Both the position numbers and the translations under genes were made by a program. Source: an uncultured Oscillospiraceae bacterium (GTDB lineage Bacteria; Bacillota; Clostridia; Oscillospirales; Oscillospiraceae). Taken from it: a DNA stretch of 64,000 nucleotides. Below the pieces are notes generated by a model that did no database searches, was not told the DNA's origin, and worked only from the letters and a program-made list of their open reading frames with translations. The stretch covers positions 124,001-188,000 of the forward strand of contig CAKUHU010000002.1 in assembly GCA_934659425.1 (NCBI GenBank), given 5' to 3'. Numbering within the stretch: the stretch's first letter is position 1; every line of letters starts with the position of its first letter. Shown here one piece after another: positions 32,579 through 41,414 of this stretch.

Positions 32579-34969
32579 TCACTGCTTAATGATGATGGTG
32601 GCAACAAAGGTAGCACCGTCATAGCTGCCGTAGGCCTCTATGATGTCCCCGGCGGCAAATCCGCTGGAGAGGTTCAGCGAGGAGCCGGACAAGTTCATGA
32701 GGGAGGCGTTTTTCACATTCACGACCACCAGAGAAGTTTTTCCCAAGGAGTTGGTGACCTGTACCGTCATGGTCTTGGCGCTGCTTGTAGAGGAGGTCAG
32801 GAGCACCGTGCCAGTGAGCCGGGTGGAGGAGGAGGCGGTGGCGGTGATGTCGATGGACACCACTTCACTGCCGCTGGTCACCAGGGCCACAGTGTAGCCG
32901 GGTTTCAGATTATAGATGTTGGAAGAGACCCCGGCCTGGGTTACAGATACGCCGTCGGAGATGTTATAGGAGATGTCCGTGCCGTCGGAGAGGGTCACAT
33001 CGATCACGACCCCGGAGTTCTCCAATGTGACGCGGTTGATGGTGCCGGTCAGATTGGCGGTCTGGGGAGTGGATTCGATTTTTTCCACTTCATTGTAGCG
33101 GACGGTGAGGGTGACGCTGTCACCGGTGCGAAGCTGGTCTATGGAGCTTGTCTTGCCGTTGCGGACAATGGTGGGGAGATCGGTGATGTCCAGGTTGTAG
33201 GATACTACGCTGTCGTCGTTCAAGGTGATTTGAAGGACGGCCAGCAGGTTGGAGGTGTCATAGGTGATGGAGGTCAAGGTCCCCTCCACGGAGACAGAGC
33301 CGGGATAGGCGTCGATCTGGACGATCATATTGCCTGAGACCACCACAGTGACATACCAGCCGGATTCGATCTGAGCGAGGGTCTTGACTTCGCCGTTATA
33401 GGTGATGGCCGCGCTCTGGCTGACGGTATAGGAGACCTCCTTGCCGGTGAAGGTGTCGGTAATATAAACGCTCCGGGCAGTACCTACAGTGCCCAGACGC
33501 TTGATGGGGCCCTGAATATAGCTGCTGACCGTATCTACTGCGATGGAAGCGGCCTGGTTGGTATCGGTAGCCACACGGATCTGAGCGTATTTTCCCACCT
33601 GTGCGGTGGACAGGGAGCCCAGCGCGCCATTGACGGTGACGGCGATGCCGCTGGGGACGGTGTAGTGATATACCACGCCATTGAAGGCGGTGAGTCCCAA
33701 GGTGGTGACATTTCCGGTGGTGCTGACGCTTTCGATCAGGCCCTCCATCATCTGGGTGCCGCCGGAGAACCGGACCCCGGCCAAATGCTCCATCTCATCC
33801 ACGTAGCAGATGGCGGAGGTATATCCGGCATCTTCATCGATGAGATTCCGGTTCCCCACATTTTTGCCCACGGCCACCTGGGTAAAGCGGTCAATGGTAT
33901 AATTGCGGACCTGGCCGTTTATCCGCAGGGAGAGCTGGCCATCCTGCAGCTGGGAGACTGAGCCGGAATAGGTGGTGAGGATACCGCTCAAACGGGCCGA
34001 CTGCACTGCACCACGGGAGGTCAGGTTCAGCCGGACATATTTGCCGACCTCCAAAGCGGAGGAGGAGTCGAGCATATTGTCCTTATAGATCTCTGCGGTG
34101 GCGGGAAGGGAAAAGGCTTGGGAGGTGCCGGAGAGCTCACTGGACAAGGTCAGGATGATGCTTCCGTCGGCCGCCTTGGTGATGGCGGTGATGGTGCCCG
34201 CCTGCCAGTCATAGGAGGTGTATTCACTCAGCTCTGTCTCGATGCCGGCATCCTCCATGAAGTTCAGTGCCCGGCACAGCATGGTAGTCATTTCCGCGCG
34301 GGTCACAGCCCCCTGGGGGTCAAAGTTGCCGGTCTCTTTCCCCTTGACGATGCCGTAATTGGTGAGGATGTAAACATAGGGCTGAAGGGAGGGGGAAATA
34401 TCGCTCTTGTCCAGATAGCTCAGAGGATAGGAGGACAGGCTCTTGGACAACGGCTCCAGCTGCATGGCCCGGACCAGATACATGCAGATGTTTTCCCGGG
34501 TCATGGTCTCCTCCAAATAGGTCTTAGGGACATTGCCCGGATCGGAGGTGTCCACGGATGCGGGATCGATCTGGGAGAGGGCCTCCAGCTCTGCCAGGGA
34601 AAGGACCCCGCTCTCGACAGCCACCGCCATCTCTGCGGCGGCCCAGATATTGATGCTGCTAGTGGAGGGAAGGATCTGGGTCATCTCCTTCTTCCGGTCG
34701 GCGGCGATTTTGGCTTGGGTGGAGGAGTCGATGCCGGTGGCTCTGGCACAAAACAGCAGCGTCTCGGCGGCGGTCATTTTGCCGTTGGGCTTAAAGGAGC
34801 CGTCCTCATAGCCCTTGGCATAGCCCAAATTGGCCATTTTTGTGATGTCCTCGTACCCCCAAAAGTTGCTGGGGACGTCGGTAAACTGGACGGCGTGGGC
34901 GGGCACGGCCCACAGCGAGAGGGTGAGCGCCAGCGTCATGGTCAGCGCGCCGAGCCGTTTCAATTTCAT
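32579..34969 (-). CDS. Large S-layer homology (SLH) domain protein
   Basis: A 796-residue exported wall protein. Signal peptide (KLKRLGALTMTLALTLSLWAVPAHA) is followed by three SLH modules: about 28-75 (FTDVPSNFWGYEDITKMANLGYAKGYEDGSF), about 75-170 (less typical) and about 195-240 (YVYILTNYGIVKGKETGNFDPQGAVTRAEM). SLH modules bind pyruvylated wall polysaccharide. Residues 250-796 are a series of Thr/Ser-rich beta modules with repeating short patterns (GNVTTLGLTAF, VTLTVRYNEVEKIES, VIDVTLSDGTDISYNI), probably forming a long rod. It has its own promoter and terminator. Confidence 0.9.
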   Translation of the reverse strand: MKLKRLGALTMTLALTLSLWAVPAHAVQFTDVPSNFWGYEDITKMANLGYAKGYEDGSFKPNGKMTAAETLLFCARATGIDSSTQAKIAADRKKEMTQILPSTSSINIWAAAEMAVAVESGVLSLAELEALSQIDPASVDTSDPGNVPKTYLEETMTRENICMYLVRAMQLEPLSKSLSSYPLSYLDKSDISPSLQPYVYILTNYGIVKGKETGNFDPQGAVTRAEMTTMLCRALNFMEDAGIETELSEYTSYDWQAGTITAITKAADGSIILTLSSELSGTSQAFSLPATAEIYKDNMLDSSSALEVGKYVRLNLTSRGAVQSARLSGILTTYSGSVSQLQDGQLSLRINGQVRNYTIDRFTQVAVGKNVGNRNLIDEDAGYTSAICYVDEMEHLAGVRFSGGTQMMEGLIESVSTTGNVTTLGLTAFNGVVYHYTVPSGIAVTVNGALGSLSTAQVGKYAQIRVATDTNQAASIAVDTVSSYIQGPIKRLGTVGTARSVYITDTFTGKEVSYTVSQSAAITYNGEVKTLAQIESGWYVTVVVSGNMIVQIDAYPGSVSVEGTLTSITYDTSNLLAVLQITLNDDSVVSYNLDITDLPTIVRNGKTSSIDQLRTGDSVTLTVRYNEVEKIESTPQTANLTGTINRVTLENSGVVIDVTLSDGTDISYNISDGVSVTQAGVSSNIYNLKPGYTVALVTSGSEVVSIDITATASSSTRLTGTVLLTSSTSSAKTMTVQVTNSLGKTSLVVVNVKNASLMNLSGSSLNLSSGFAAGDIIEAYGSYDGATFVATIIIKQ

Positions 34970-35016
34970 AATCTATCCCTCCGTAAATTTTAAGTGGTTT
35001 TGTCAACTTTATCCTG

Positions 35017-35045
35017 ATTATACGCCCTTGGGCAAAGAAAAGCAA
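35017..35045 (-). promoter_or_regulatory. Promoter of the large SLH protein gene
   Basis: On the minus strand TTGCTT (forward 35040-35045), 17-nt spacer and TATAAT (forward 35017-35022), 48 bp before the ATG. Confidence 0.75.
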
Positions 35046-35108
35046 TTGTTTCCCACGGACGGCAGTGTTTCCCGGGCTACGGGAGGCCAGGGCATCCCTT
35101 CTCGATAA

Positions 35109-36113
35109 CTACAGCTTGGCCTTCCGCTGGAGCCGGATATCTTGGCCATAAAACCGAAGGACCCGGTATTCTCCTTCCAGCCGGGAGGCGGTCTGTCCGG
35201 CGTACCGGGCCCGCACTCCGTCCATGGACAGATTGGAGGAGATGACGGTGGCCCGCCCCTGGACCAGGCGGGTGTTGATCAAGGTATAGAGGGCGGATTG
35301 GACGAAGGGGGTGGTCATCTCGCTGCCCAGATCGTCTAAGATGAGCAGGTCACAGCCCAGGTAGCGGCGGGTCTCATTCTGGGCGGCCCTCTCCTCTTGG
35401 ACGTCTTTGGAGAATTTTTGTTCCTCAAACCGGGCAAAAAGAGATACTGCCGTGTCATAGACCACAGAAAAGCCGTTCTCCGCCACTGTCCGGGCGATGC
35501 AGGCAGAGAGGAAGGTCTTTCCCAGGCCGGGGTCGCCGGTGAGGAAGAGATTTTGAAAATAAAACTTGCCGAATTTTTGGGCGTAGTTGAGGCACAGCTC
35601 ATAGAGAAACTCCATATTTTCCCGGGGGGAGAGGCTCTCTCCCGGCCAGGGGAGGGGGGAATACCAGTCGAGGGAAAAGGTGTCGAAGGACTGCTCCCCC
35701 AGATCCAGGAGCTTGGACAGCTCCTTTACCTGCTCCTGAGCGCACAGAGTCTTCAGGCAATCGCACATCTGGGTGCCCATCCACCCGGTGTCGCCGCACT
35801 TTCTGCACTGGGGCACATCGTCCAGTGCGTCAGGCGGATAGCCCAACTCCTGAAGCAGCTGGGCCTGGCGGGTCTGGAGATCCATGTTCTTGTCCCGGAT
35901 GACCTGGAGGGCGGGGGTGGGGTCGCTGCCCTGCTTCAGGCAGGAGGTGATAATATCTAAAATAGTCCCTCGGAGCTGCCGATCGATGGAGGCCAGCTCC
36001 GGCACCTGGGTATAGAGCTGCCGGCGGAGAGCTTCCGAGGCGGCCTGCCGGCGCTTTCGGGTCTCTTCCAGTCGGTGGGCAGCCCGGTGAAGGACGGCGG
36101 CGTCGTATCCCAT
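35109..36113 (-). CDS. DnaI/DnaC-type helicase loader ATPase
   Basis: A 334-residue primosomal AAA+ ATPase that loads the replicative helicase. The N-terminal part (1-100) is helical. It is followed by a zinc-binding motif CRKCGDTGW...MCDC (about 103-119) and the AAA+ core with Walker A LTGDPGLGKTFLSACIA and Walker B LLILDDLGSE, sensor ISSNLSMD and an Arg-containing C-terminus (ASRLEGEYRVLRFYG). The start at 36113 is immediately after the dnaD-like stop, so both are co-translated. The pairing with DnaD supports replication restart. Confidence 0.9.
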   Translation of the reverse strand: MGYDAAVLHRAAHRLEETRKRRQAASEALRRQLYTQVPELASIDRQLRGTILDIITSCLKQGSDPTPALQVIRDKNMDLQTRQAQLLQELGYPPDALDDVPQCRKCGDTGWMGTQMCDCLKTLCAQEQVKELSKLLDLGEQSFDTFSLDWYSPLPWPGESLSPRENMEFLYELCLNYAQKFGKFYFQNLFLTGDPGLGKTFLSACIARTVAENGFSVVYDTAVSLFARFEEQKFSKDVQEERAAQNETRRYLGCDLLILDDLGSEMTTPFVQSALYTLINTRLVQGRATVISSNLSMDGVRARYAGQTASRLEGEYRVLRFYGQDIRLQRKAKL

Positions 36114-37085
36114 TTAGGTGTCCCCCTTTTCCTGCTGTTTGAGAAAGGCCCGCAGCCGTTCCATGTCCTCCCGGGCCCGCCGGTCGGCTTCGCCGGGGGG
36201 GGAAGGCTGAGGGGCAGTGGCGCCGGCCCCGGCGGGCCGGCGGGGCCGGCGGCCTTCTTCCGCGTCGATCTGCTTTACGGAATGGAGATTCTTCTGATGC
36301 CAGCTTTTCAGGATGGAGTCCATGTACGGCCAGTTTAAGCTCTGCTTTTTCAGCACGGTCTTCTCATAGGCCAGGCGGATGGACTCGTCATCAAAGCCCA
36401 TGTCCAGCCAAGCGGCAATGTACTCTTTTTCCCGGGCCACCGGGGGGCGGTCCCGGATGTCCAGCAATGCCAAGATCTGGCCGGAGCGCTCCCGGAGAAG
36501 GGAGAGGCGTTTCAGATGGGCCTCCGCCCCCTCCGCAGTGTCCGCCCCCCGCTCCTTCCAACGGATGGCCTCCCGCTGGATCTGGGGCATTCGGGGCATC
36601 CGTCCGGGGCCGTATTTGCGCTGGTACTCTTCCACGCACCAGCTGACCACCAGCAAGATCACCTCCGGCGGAAGACCGGAGAAATCATAGATGGTGTAGA
36701 GGCTTTTCAGATCGGAGGTGGAGAGGGGTTTGCCGAGCCGGCGCTGGACCTCGGACACCAGGGCGGGAAAGGGGGAGGCGGTGTTCTCCAGTTCCCGGTT
36801 GATGTCGGAGGCAGTGTATTCCGGCGGTTGGGGAGCTGGATCGGCGACGGGGGAAGGCTGGCCCTGGGCCAGGCCCAGCTTTCTTAGCAGGGAGAGGGTG
36901 ATGTCGGCTCGACCCGGCTCCCATTTGAGGGCACGGGCGGCGGAGGCGGTCTGATAGGCACCGCTGGTCTTCAAGAGATAGAGATAGAGCAAAGCGGCGT
37001 CCCCGCTGCCGGCAGAGAGGAGGCGGTCGGCCGCCTCAGCGGAGAGGGAGAGGATTCTGCCGGGAAGATAGATTTCTCCTGCCAT
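36114..37085 (-). CDS. DnaD-domain primosome protein
   Basis: DnaD/DnaB2-type proteins of Firmicutes help load DnaI and the helicase at oriC and restart sites. The 323-residue protein has a winged-helix-like N-terminus (about 1-70, GDAALLYLYLLKTSGAYQTASAARALKWE), an acidic/Pro linker, and a DnaD domain (about 100-270) that ends with the typical YIAAWLDMGFDDESIRLAYEKTVLKKQSLNWPYMDSILKSWHQKNLH. The tail is basic, Pro-rich and low in complexity. No large intergenic gap to the ATPase gene; likely one operon. Confidence 0.9.
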   Translation of the reverse strand: MAGEIYLPGRILSLSAEAADRLLSAGSGDAALLYLYLLKTSGAYQTASAARALKWEPGRADITLSLLRKLGLAQGQPSPVADPAPQPPEYTASDINRELENTASPFPALVSEVQRRLGKPLSTSDLKSLYTIYDFSGLPPEVILLVVSWCVEEYQRKYGPGRMPRMPQIQREAIRWKERGADTAEGAEAHLKRLSLLRERSGQILALLDIRDRPPVAREKEYIAAWLDMGFDDESIRLAYEKTVLKKQSLNWPYMDSILKSWHQKNLHSVKQIDAEEGRRPRRPAGAGATAPQPSPPGEADRRAREDMERLRAFLKQQEKGDT

Positions 37086-37782
37086 AGAGCCGCCTCCTTT
37101 CGACGTGAACTGTCATTTTCTATCCTCTTATTTTACACGAAATCGAAAGATCCGTAAAGGAATATTTCAAGCAGGCCGCCCGGGAGAAAAAAGGTTCCAT
37201 ATTCTTTGTCAAAATCCAAAAAATTCACGATTTTTTGTTTTTCAACCCCTGCTGCCTATGTTATAATACATACAACTGTACAAACGCAGAGAAAAATAAA
37301 TCCAATGGTATGAAGTCAAGTAGGTGATGCAAAAAACATGACAAAAGTCTGGCTGAAAGAGCTGCGCAGACAGCAAAAAGGCAACACAAACGTAAACCCT
37401 GCCCCTGAGAATTTTTGAAACAGGGGTGCGGCATCGGAGCGGTAAGTGCTTTGCTTAGCCCTCCGGCGGGATATACCGGTGGTTGCCTTTCAGCACCGGA
37501 CCAGTTTTCTGGCAGTTAAAGCGAATGCGCGTTTGTGCTGGAACCGATTGACCTCATGATACTTGAGGTCGCCATGAGTGCGATTGTGGTGGCGCTGGTA
37601 TTTCGAATTTCCTTGCCCTGTTCCATACCAGAGCATTTGAGGAACAGGTAATTGGCAAACTGCTGCTTTTCGAAGAGAACTTGACCCTGCTGCCCTACAG
37701 CTATTGTATCACGGGCATCCCAAAGCCCGCCTATACCTGAATCTATTAACTTTAAAACTTATGATATGAGGAGGGGCACGCT
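37086..37782 (+). other. Gene-free, promoter-driven and hairpin-rich 700-bp stretch before zapA
   Basis: After 150 bp of AT-rich DNA an extended -10 promoter (37239-37267) opens a stretch with many strong hairpins: GTCTG/CAGAC (about 37347-37371), CCCCTG/CAGGGG (about 37402-37427), GACCTCA/TGAGGTC (about 37551-37571), CTGTTCC/GGAACAG (about 37618-37648) and CGGGC/GCCCG (about 37711-37728). A 26-codon frame (37338-37418, MTKVWLKELRRQQKG...) has a possible ribosome site, and a start-less frame near 37590-37740 looks protein-like (EEQVIGKLLLFEENLTLLPYSYC). It could be a structured RNA or the remains of a mobile element. Confidence 0.5.
37239..37267 (+). promoter_or_regulatory. Extended -10 promoter upstream of zapA region
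   Basis: TTTTCA (37239-37244), 17-nt spacer, TATAAT (37262-37267) with TG one base before it. The distance to zapA (over 500 bp) suggests that it mainly serves the gene-free stretch. Confidence 0.65.
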
Positions 37783-38103
37783 GTGAAGAATAAAGTGACT
37801 GTGACCATCGCCGGCCAGGAGTATACCTTGGTGGCCGCTGAGGATGCTGCGTACATGGAAAAAGTGGCCCAACATGTGGATGCCAAAGTGACAGAGGTGC
37901 TGGAGGGGGCCAGAGTCTCCAGCACGGAGGCGGCGATCCTGGCCGCGCTCAATGTGGCCGATGAGTATTTCAAAGAGATGAAGGCCGCTGAAAATCTGCG
38001 CGGCCAGCTCAAGGAATATCTGGAGGAGAGCGCAGATCTCAAGCTGCAGCTGTCTGAAGCCAAGCGGGAGATCTTTAAACTTCAAAATCAGGGAAAGAAA
38101 TAA
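37783..38103 (+). CDS. zapA: Cell division protein ZapA
   Basis: ZapA crosslinks FtsZ filaments at mid-cell. The 106-residue protein shows KNKVTVTIAGQEYTLVAAEDAAYMEKVAQHVD and AAILAALNVADEYFKE, then a long C-terminal coiled coil (about 60-103). GTG 37783 follows GAGGAGGGG. It is one base from the U32 gene downstream, a pair seen in many Clostridia. Confidence 0.92.
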   Translation: MKNKVTVTIAGQEYTLVAAEDAAYMEKVAQHVDAKVTEVLEGARVSSTEAAILAALNVADEYFKEMKAAENLRGQLKEYLEESADLKLQLSEAKREIFKLQNQGKK

Positions 38104-38104
38104 T

Positions 38105-40186
38105 ATGCTGGAACTCCTTGCCCCCGCCGGGTCCATGGAGGCCCTGGCCGCCGCCGTGCAAAATGGGGCGGACGCGGTCTATCTGGGCTTCGGTGACTTC
38201 AATGCCCGGCGCAATGCAAAAAATTTTACCGAGGCGGACTTCGCCTCGGCGGTTTCCTATTGCCATTTGCGGGGGGTAAAGGTCTATCTGACCCTCAACA
38301 CCCTGCTGACAGACCGGGAGCTGCCCGATGCCGCCCACCTGGCCCGCCGGGCCAGCGAGCTGGGGGCAGACGCGGTGCTGGTACAGGACTTGGGAGTCCT
38401 CCGGGCGGTGCGGCAGTCTGCCCCGGAGCTGGCCGTCCACGCCTCGACCCAGATGACGGTTCACAATTTGGAAGGGGTCAGGATGTGCGCTGAGCTGGGG
38501 ATGCAGCGGGCGGTGCTCTCCCGGGAGCTGCCGGCCAGCGAGATCGAGTACATCTGTGACCGCTCCCCCATCGAGATTGAGGTGTTCGGCCATGGGGCGC
38601 TGTGCATGTGCTACTCCGGCCAGTGCTTCTTCTCCGCCGTGGTGGGGGGGCGCAGCGGCAATCGGGGACTGTGTGCCCAGCCCTGCCGGATGAAATACGG
38701 GTGGAATAGCAGGGCGGACAGCTATCCCCTGTCGCTGAAGGATGCCTGCCTCATCGAGCAGGTCCGGAAGCTGCGGAAGATGGGGGTGGCCTGCCTGAAG
38801 CTGGAGGGGCGGATGAAGCGGGCCGAATATGTGGCGGTGATCACCCGTATTTATGCCGCCGTGCTGAAAGAGGACCGGATGCCTACACAGCAGGAGCTCC
38901 AAGACTTGAAGGATGCTTTTTCCCGCCAGGGGTTTACCCAAGGCTATTTTGATGACAAAAAAGGACCCCACATGTTCGGCGTCCGGGATGAGAGGACGCC
39001 GGAGCCTAAGGCACTCTTTGAACAGGCCCGCCAGAGCTATGTGAACCGGGAGAACCCCCGGGTGGATGTGAAATTTTATGCCATGGTCCGGGCCGGAGAG
39101 CCGGTGCAGGTGGGGGTGGAAGATCCCCAGGGCCGGGTGGTCACCGCCGTTGGAGAAATACCGGAGAAGGCGGTCAGCCGGGCCTTGACGGGGGAACAGG
39201 TGGAAAAGCAGCTCTTCCGAACGGGAGGGACCCCCTACAACTGCCTGGGAGTGAAGTCTGTGGTGGAGGAGGGGCTGAGCGTTCCCCTTTCCGCCCTCAA
39301 TGCCCTTCGGCGGGAGGTGCTGGAGGGGCTGTCCGTCCAGAGGCAGACTCCTGTCCAGAGGAAAACGGGAGAATTCCACGCCGGGGCCAGATACGAAAAC
39401 CGGAGAGAGCCGCCTGAGCTGACCGTGTCAGTGAGGAAGGCGGGGCAGGTCAGCGCGGAACTGCTGCGGCGGGCGCCGGCTATCTTGTATATTCCGGCGG
39501 AGGAGCTCTCCGCCCATCCGGAGTGCTTGAAGGGGCTCAGCCGGGAGACCGTTTTGGGCGTGATCCTGCCCCGGGTCATCTGGGACAGGGAGTGGCCCGG
39601 CGTGCTGGAGCAGCTCCAAAAGGCAAGGGAGCTGGGCGCCTCTGAAGCCCTGATAGGCAATTTGGGGATGGCGGCCGTGGCCCAAAAACTGGGCTTTACG
39701 CTCCGGGGGGACTACGGCCTGCCCGTATTCAACGCCCAGGCGTTCAAAGAGCTGAAACGGCTGGGGTTTGCCTCGGCCACCGCGTCGTTTGAGCTGAAGC
39801 TGGCCCAGATCCGGGATATGTCCAAGGCCCTTCCGGCGGAGGCCATTGTCTATGGGCGGCTGCCGCTGATGCTGACAGAAAATTGTATCATCCAAAACCG
39901 GACAGGGCGGTGTACCTGCGAGGGGGATAATATCCTCACCGACCGGAAGGGAGAGCGGTTCCCGGTGGTAAAGGCGCCGGGATGCCGGAGTGAGATCTTG
40001 AACAGCAGGAAGCTGTTTTTGGCCGATAAGAACGAGTGGAGGCGGGCGGGGCTTGCCTTTGCCCGGCTGGCGTTTACCACGGAGAATCCGTGGGAGTGTG
40101 TGCGGGCGATGGAACGCTACCAGGGACAGGGCGATTGGGTGCCTGCGGAGTTTACCCGGGGCCTTTATTATAGAGGCGTGGAGTGA
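38105..40186 (+). CDS. U32 family protein with DUF3656 domain (RlhA type)
   Basis: U32 proteins are iron-sulfur RNA-hydroxylation factors rather than true peptidases; RlhA of E. coli makes 5-hydroxycytidine in 23S rRNA. This 693-residue protein starts LELLAPAGSMEALAAAVQNGADAVYLG and has EIEVFGHGALCMCYSGQCFFSAVVGGRSGNRGLCAQPCR (about 160-200) with the signature Cys residues, followed by CLKLEGRMKR. The region after about 300 fits DUF3656, and a further Cys set (ENCIIQNRTGRCTCEGD) lies near 595. It is translationally coupled to zapA. The rRNA target is inferred. Confidence 0.9.
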   Translation: MLELLAPAGSMEALAAAVQNGADAVYLGFGDFNARRNAKNFTEADFASAVSYCHLRGVKVYLTLNTLLTDRELPDAAHLARRASELGADAVLVQDLGVLRAVRQSAPELAVHASTQMTVHNLEGVRMCAELGMQRAVLSRELPASEIEYICDRSPIEIEVFGHGALCMCYSGQCFFSAVVGGRSGNRGLCAQPCRMKYGWNSRADSYPLSLKDACLIEQVRKLRKMGVACLKLEGRMKRAEYVAVITRIYAAVLKEDRMPTQQELQDLKDAFSRQGFTQGYFDDKKGPHMFGVRDERTPEPKALFEQARQSYVNRENPRVDVKFYAMVRAGEPVQVGVEDPQGRVVTAVGEIPEKAVSRALTGEQVEKQLFRTGGTPYNCLGVKSVVEEGLSVPLSALNALRREVLEGLSVQRQTPVQRKTGEFHAGARYENRREPPELTVSVRKAGQVSAELLRRAPAILYIPAEELSAHPECLKGLSRETVLGVILPRVIWDREWPGVLEQLQKARELGASEALIGNLGMAAVAQKLGFTLRGDYGLPVFNAQAFKELKRLGFASATASFELKLAQIRDMSKALPAEAIVYGRLPLMLTENCIIQNRTGRCTCEGDNILTDRKGERFPVVKAPGCRSEILNSRKLFLADKNEWRRAGLAFARLAFTTENPWECVRAMERYQGQGDWVPAEFTRGLYYRGVE

Positions 40187-40219
40187 GAGGATCCTACCAT
40201 GCCTTGCCTTGGGAGACAA

Positions 40220-40269
40220 GTGATTTCGAGAGACCATTCTTTTATAAAAGAATGGTCTCTCGAAATCAC
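40220..40269. repeat. Perfect 50-bp palindrome
   Basis: Arms 40220-40244 and 40245-40269 are exact reverse complements with no spacer (centre TTTATAAA). No T-run follows, so it is not a typical intrinsic terminator. It lies between the U32 gene and dut. Confidence 0.95.
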
Positions 40270-40332
40270 GGGGCGCGGGGCTGATCGCAGGCGTATTTCC
40301 AGATATTCCAACAGAAAGAGAGGCAGCTTCCC

Positions 40333-40791
40333 ATGGAACTGAAATTGAATTTGAAACCTCTTTCCCCCAAATTGGGGAAAGAGATCCCCTTTCCGACCTA
40401 TGCCACCTCCGGATCGGCGGGGATGGATCTGCGGGCTTGCTTGGATGAGCCGGTGCTGATCCCGGCGGGGGGGCGGGCCAAGGTCCCCGCCGGCTTTGCC
40501 ATTGCGCTTCCCGGGCCGGAATACGTGGCGCTGGTGTTTGCCCGCTCTGGACTGGCCACTAAGCACGGCGTGGCCCTGTCCAACGGGGTGGGCGTCATTG
40601 ACAGCGATTACCGGGGGGAGATCATTGTGGGACTCATGAATTCCTCCGGAGAGGATTATACTGTGGAGCCGGGGGAGCGGGTCGCCCAGCTGGTAGTGAT
40701 GCCGGTGGTCCAGGCCGGCCTTACCGTAACAGAGGCTTTGGATGACACCGATCGGGGGGCCGGGGGCTTTGGTTCCACCGGGAAGGCATGA
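40333..40791 (+). CDS. dut: dUTP diphosphatase
   Basis: dUTPase turns dUTP into dUMP and PPi, keeping uracil out of DNA. The 152-residue trimeric-type enzyme has all five motifs in order: SGSAGMDLRA, FARSGLATKHG, GVIDSDYRGEIIVG, PGERVAQLVVMPV and RGAGGFGSTG. AAAGAGAGG lies before the ATG. maf, another nucleotide house-cleaning enzyme, follows after 13 bp. Confidence 0.96.
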   Translation: MELKLNLKPLSPKLGKEIPFPTYATSGSAGMDLRACLDEPVLIPAGGRAKVPAGFAIALPGPEYVALVFARSGLATKHGVALSNGVGVIDSDYRGEIIVGLMNSSGEDYTVEPGERVAQLVVMPVVQAGLTVTEALDDTDRGAGGFGSTGKA

Positions 40792-40804
40792 GGAGGCATA
40801 AAGA

Positions 40805-41392
40805 ATGAAGATCGTATTGGCCTCTCAATCTCCCCGTAGGCAGGAGCTTTTGAAGCAGATGGGACTGTCCTATCAGATCGTTGTCCCCAACATTGACGAG
40901 CGTATGGCCAGGGGCCTTCCGCCCCGGGCTTTGGTGGAGGCTATCTCTGCTGAAAAGGCCGCGGCGGTGGCCGGCCAAGTGGAAGAGGACGCCATCATCA
41001 TCGCCGCCGACACGGTGGTGGCCTTGGACGGCAGGCTGCTGGGCAAGCCGAAGGACAAGGCGGACGCCCGGCGGATGCTCTCCGGATTGTCGGGGTGCCG
41101 CCACCAAGTATATACAGGTTTCACGGTGCTTCAGGGCGGGGAGCGGGTCACCCAGAGTGAGGAAACAGAGGTGTCCTTCCGTCCCCTGACCCAGGAGGAG
41201 ATCGGCTGGTACATCGCCACAGGAGAGCCCATGGACAAGGCGGGGGCCTACGGGATCCAGGGCGTGGGCGCTCTGCTGGTGGAGGGCATACACGGGGACT
41301 ATTTCAACGTGATGGGCCTGCCGGTATGTGCGCTGGGCCAGGTGCTGCTCCGCTTCGGCGTGGACTGCCTGGATCTGTGTGCCGGAAAATGA
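40805..41392 (+). CDS. maf: Maf family nucleotide pyrophosphatase
   Basis: Maf proteins hydrolyse dTTP/UTP and modified nucleotides and affect septum formation. The 195 residues start KIVLASQSPRRQELLKQMGL and include DTVVALDGRLLGKPKDKADARRML and EPMDKAGAYGIQGVGALLVEGIHGDYFNVMGLPV. GAGGCAT-type sites precede the ATG. Its position before mreC is the usual one in Firmicutes. Confidence 0.95.
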   Translation: MKIVLASQSPRRQELLKQMGLSYQIVVPNIDERMARGLPPRALVEAISAEKAAAVAGQVEEDAIIIAADTVVALDGRLLGKPKDKADARRMLSGLSGCRHQVYTGFTVLQGGERVTQSEETEVSFRPLTQEEIGWYIATGEPMDKAGAYGIQGVGALLVEGIHGDYFNVMGLPVCALGQVLLRFGVDCLDLCAGK

Positions 41393-41414
41393 ACGTGGAA
41401 CGGGAGCAGATGCG

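Noticed and set aside
37270..37745. tmRNA, RNase P RNA or SRP RNA
   Set aside because: None of the hallmark motifs (tag-frame start, GAGGAAAGUCC, GNAR-type SRP loop) is found.
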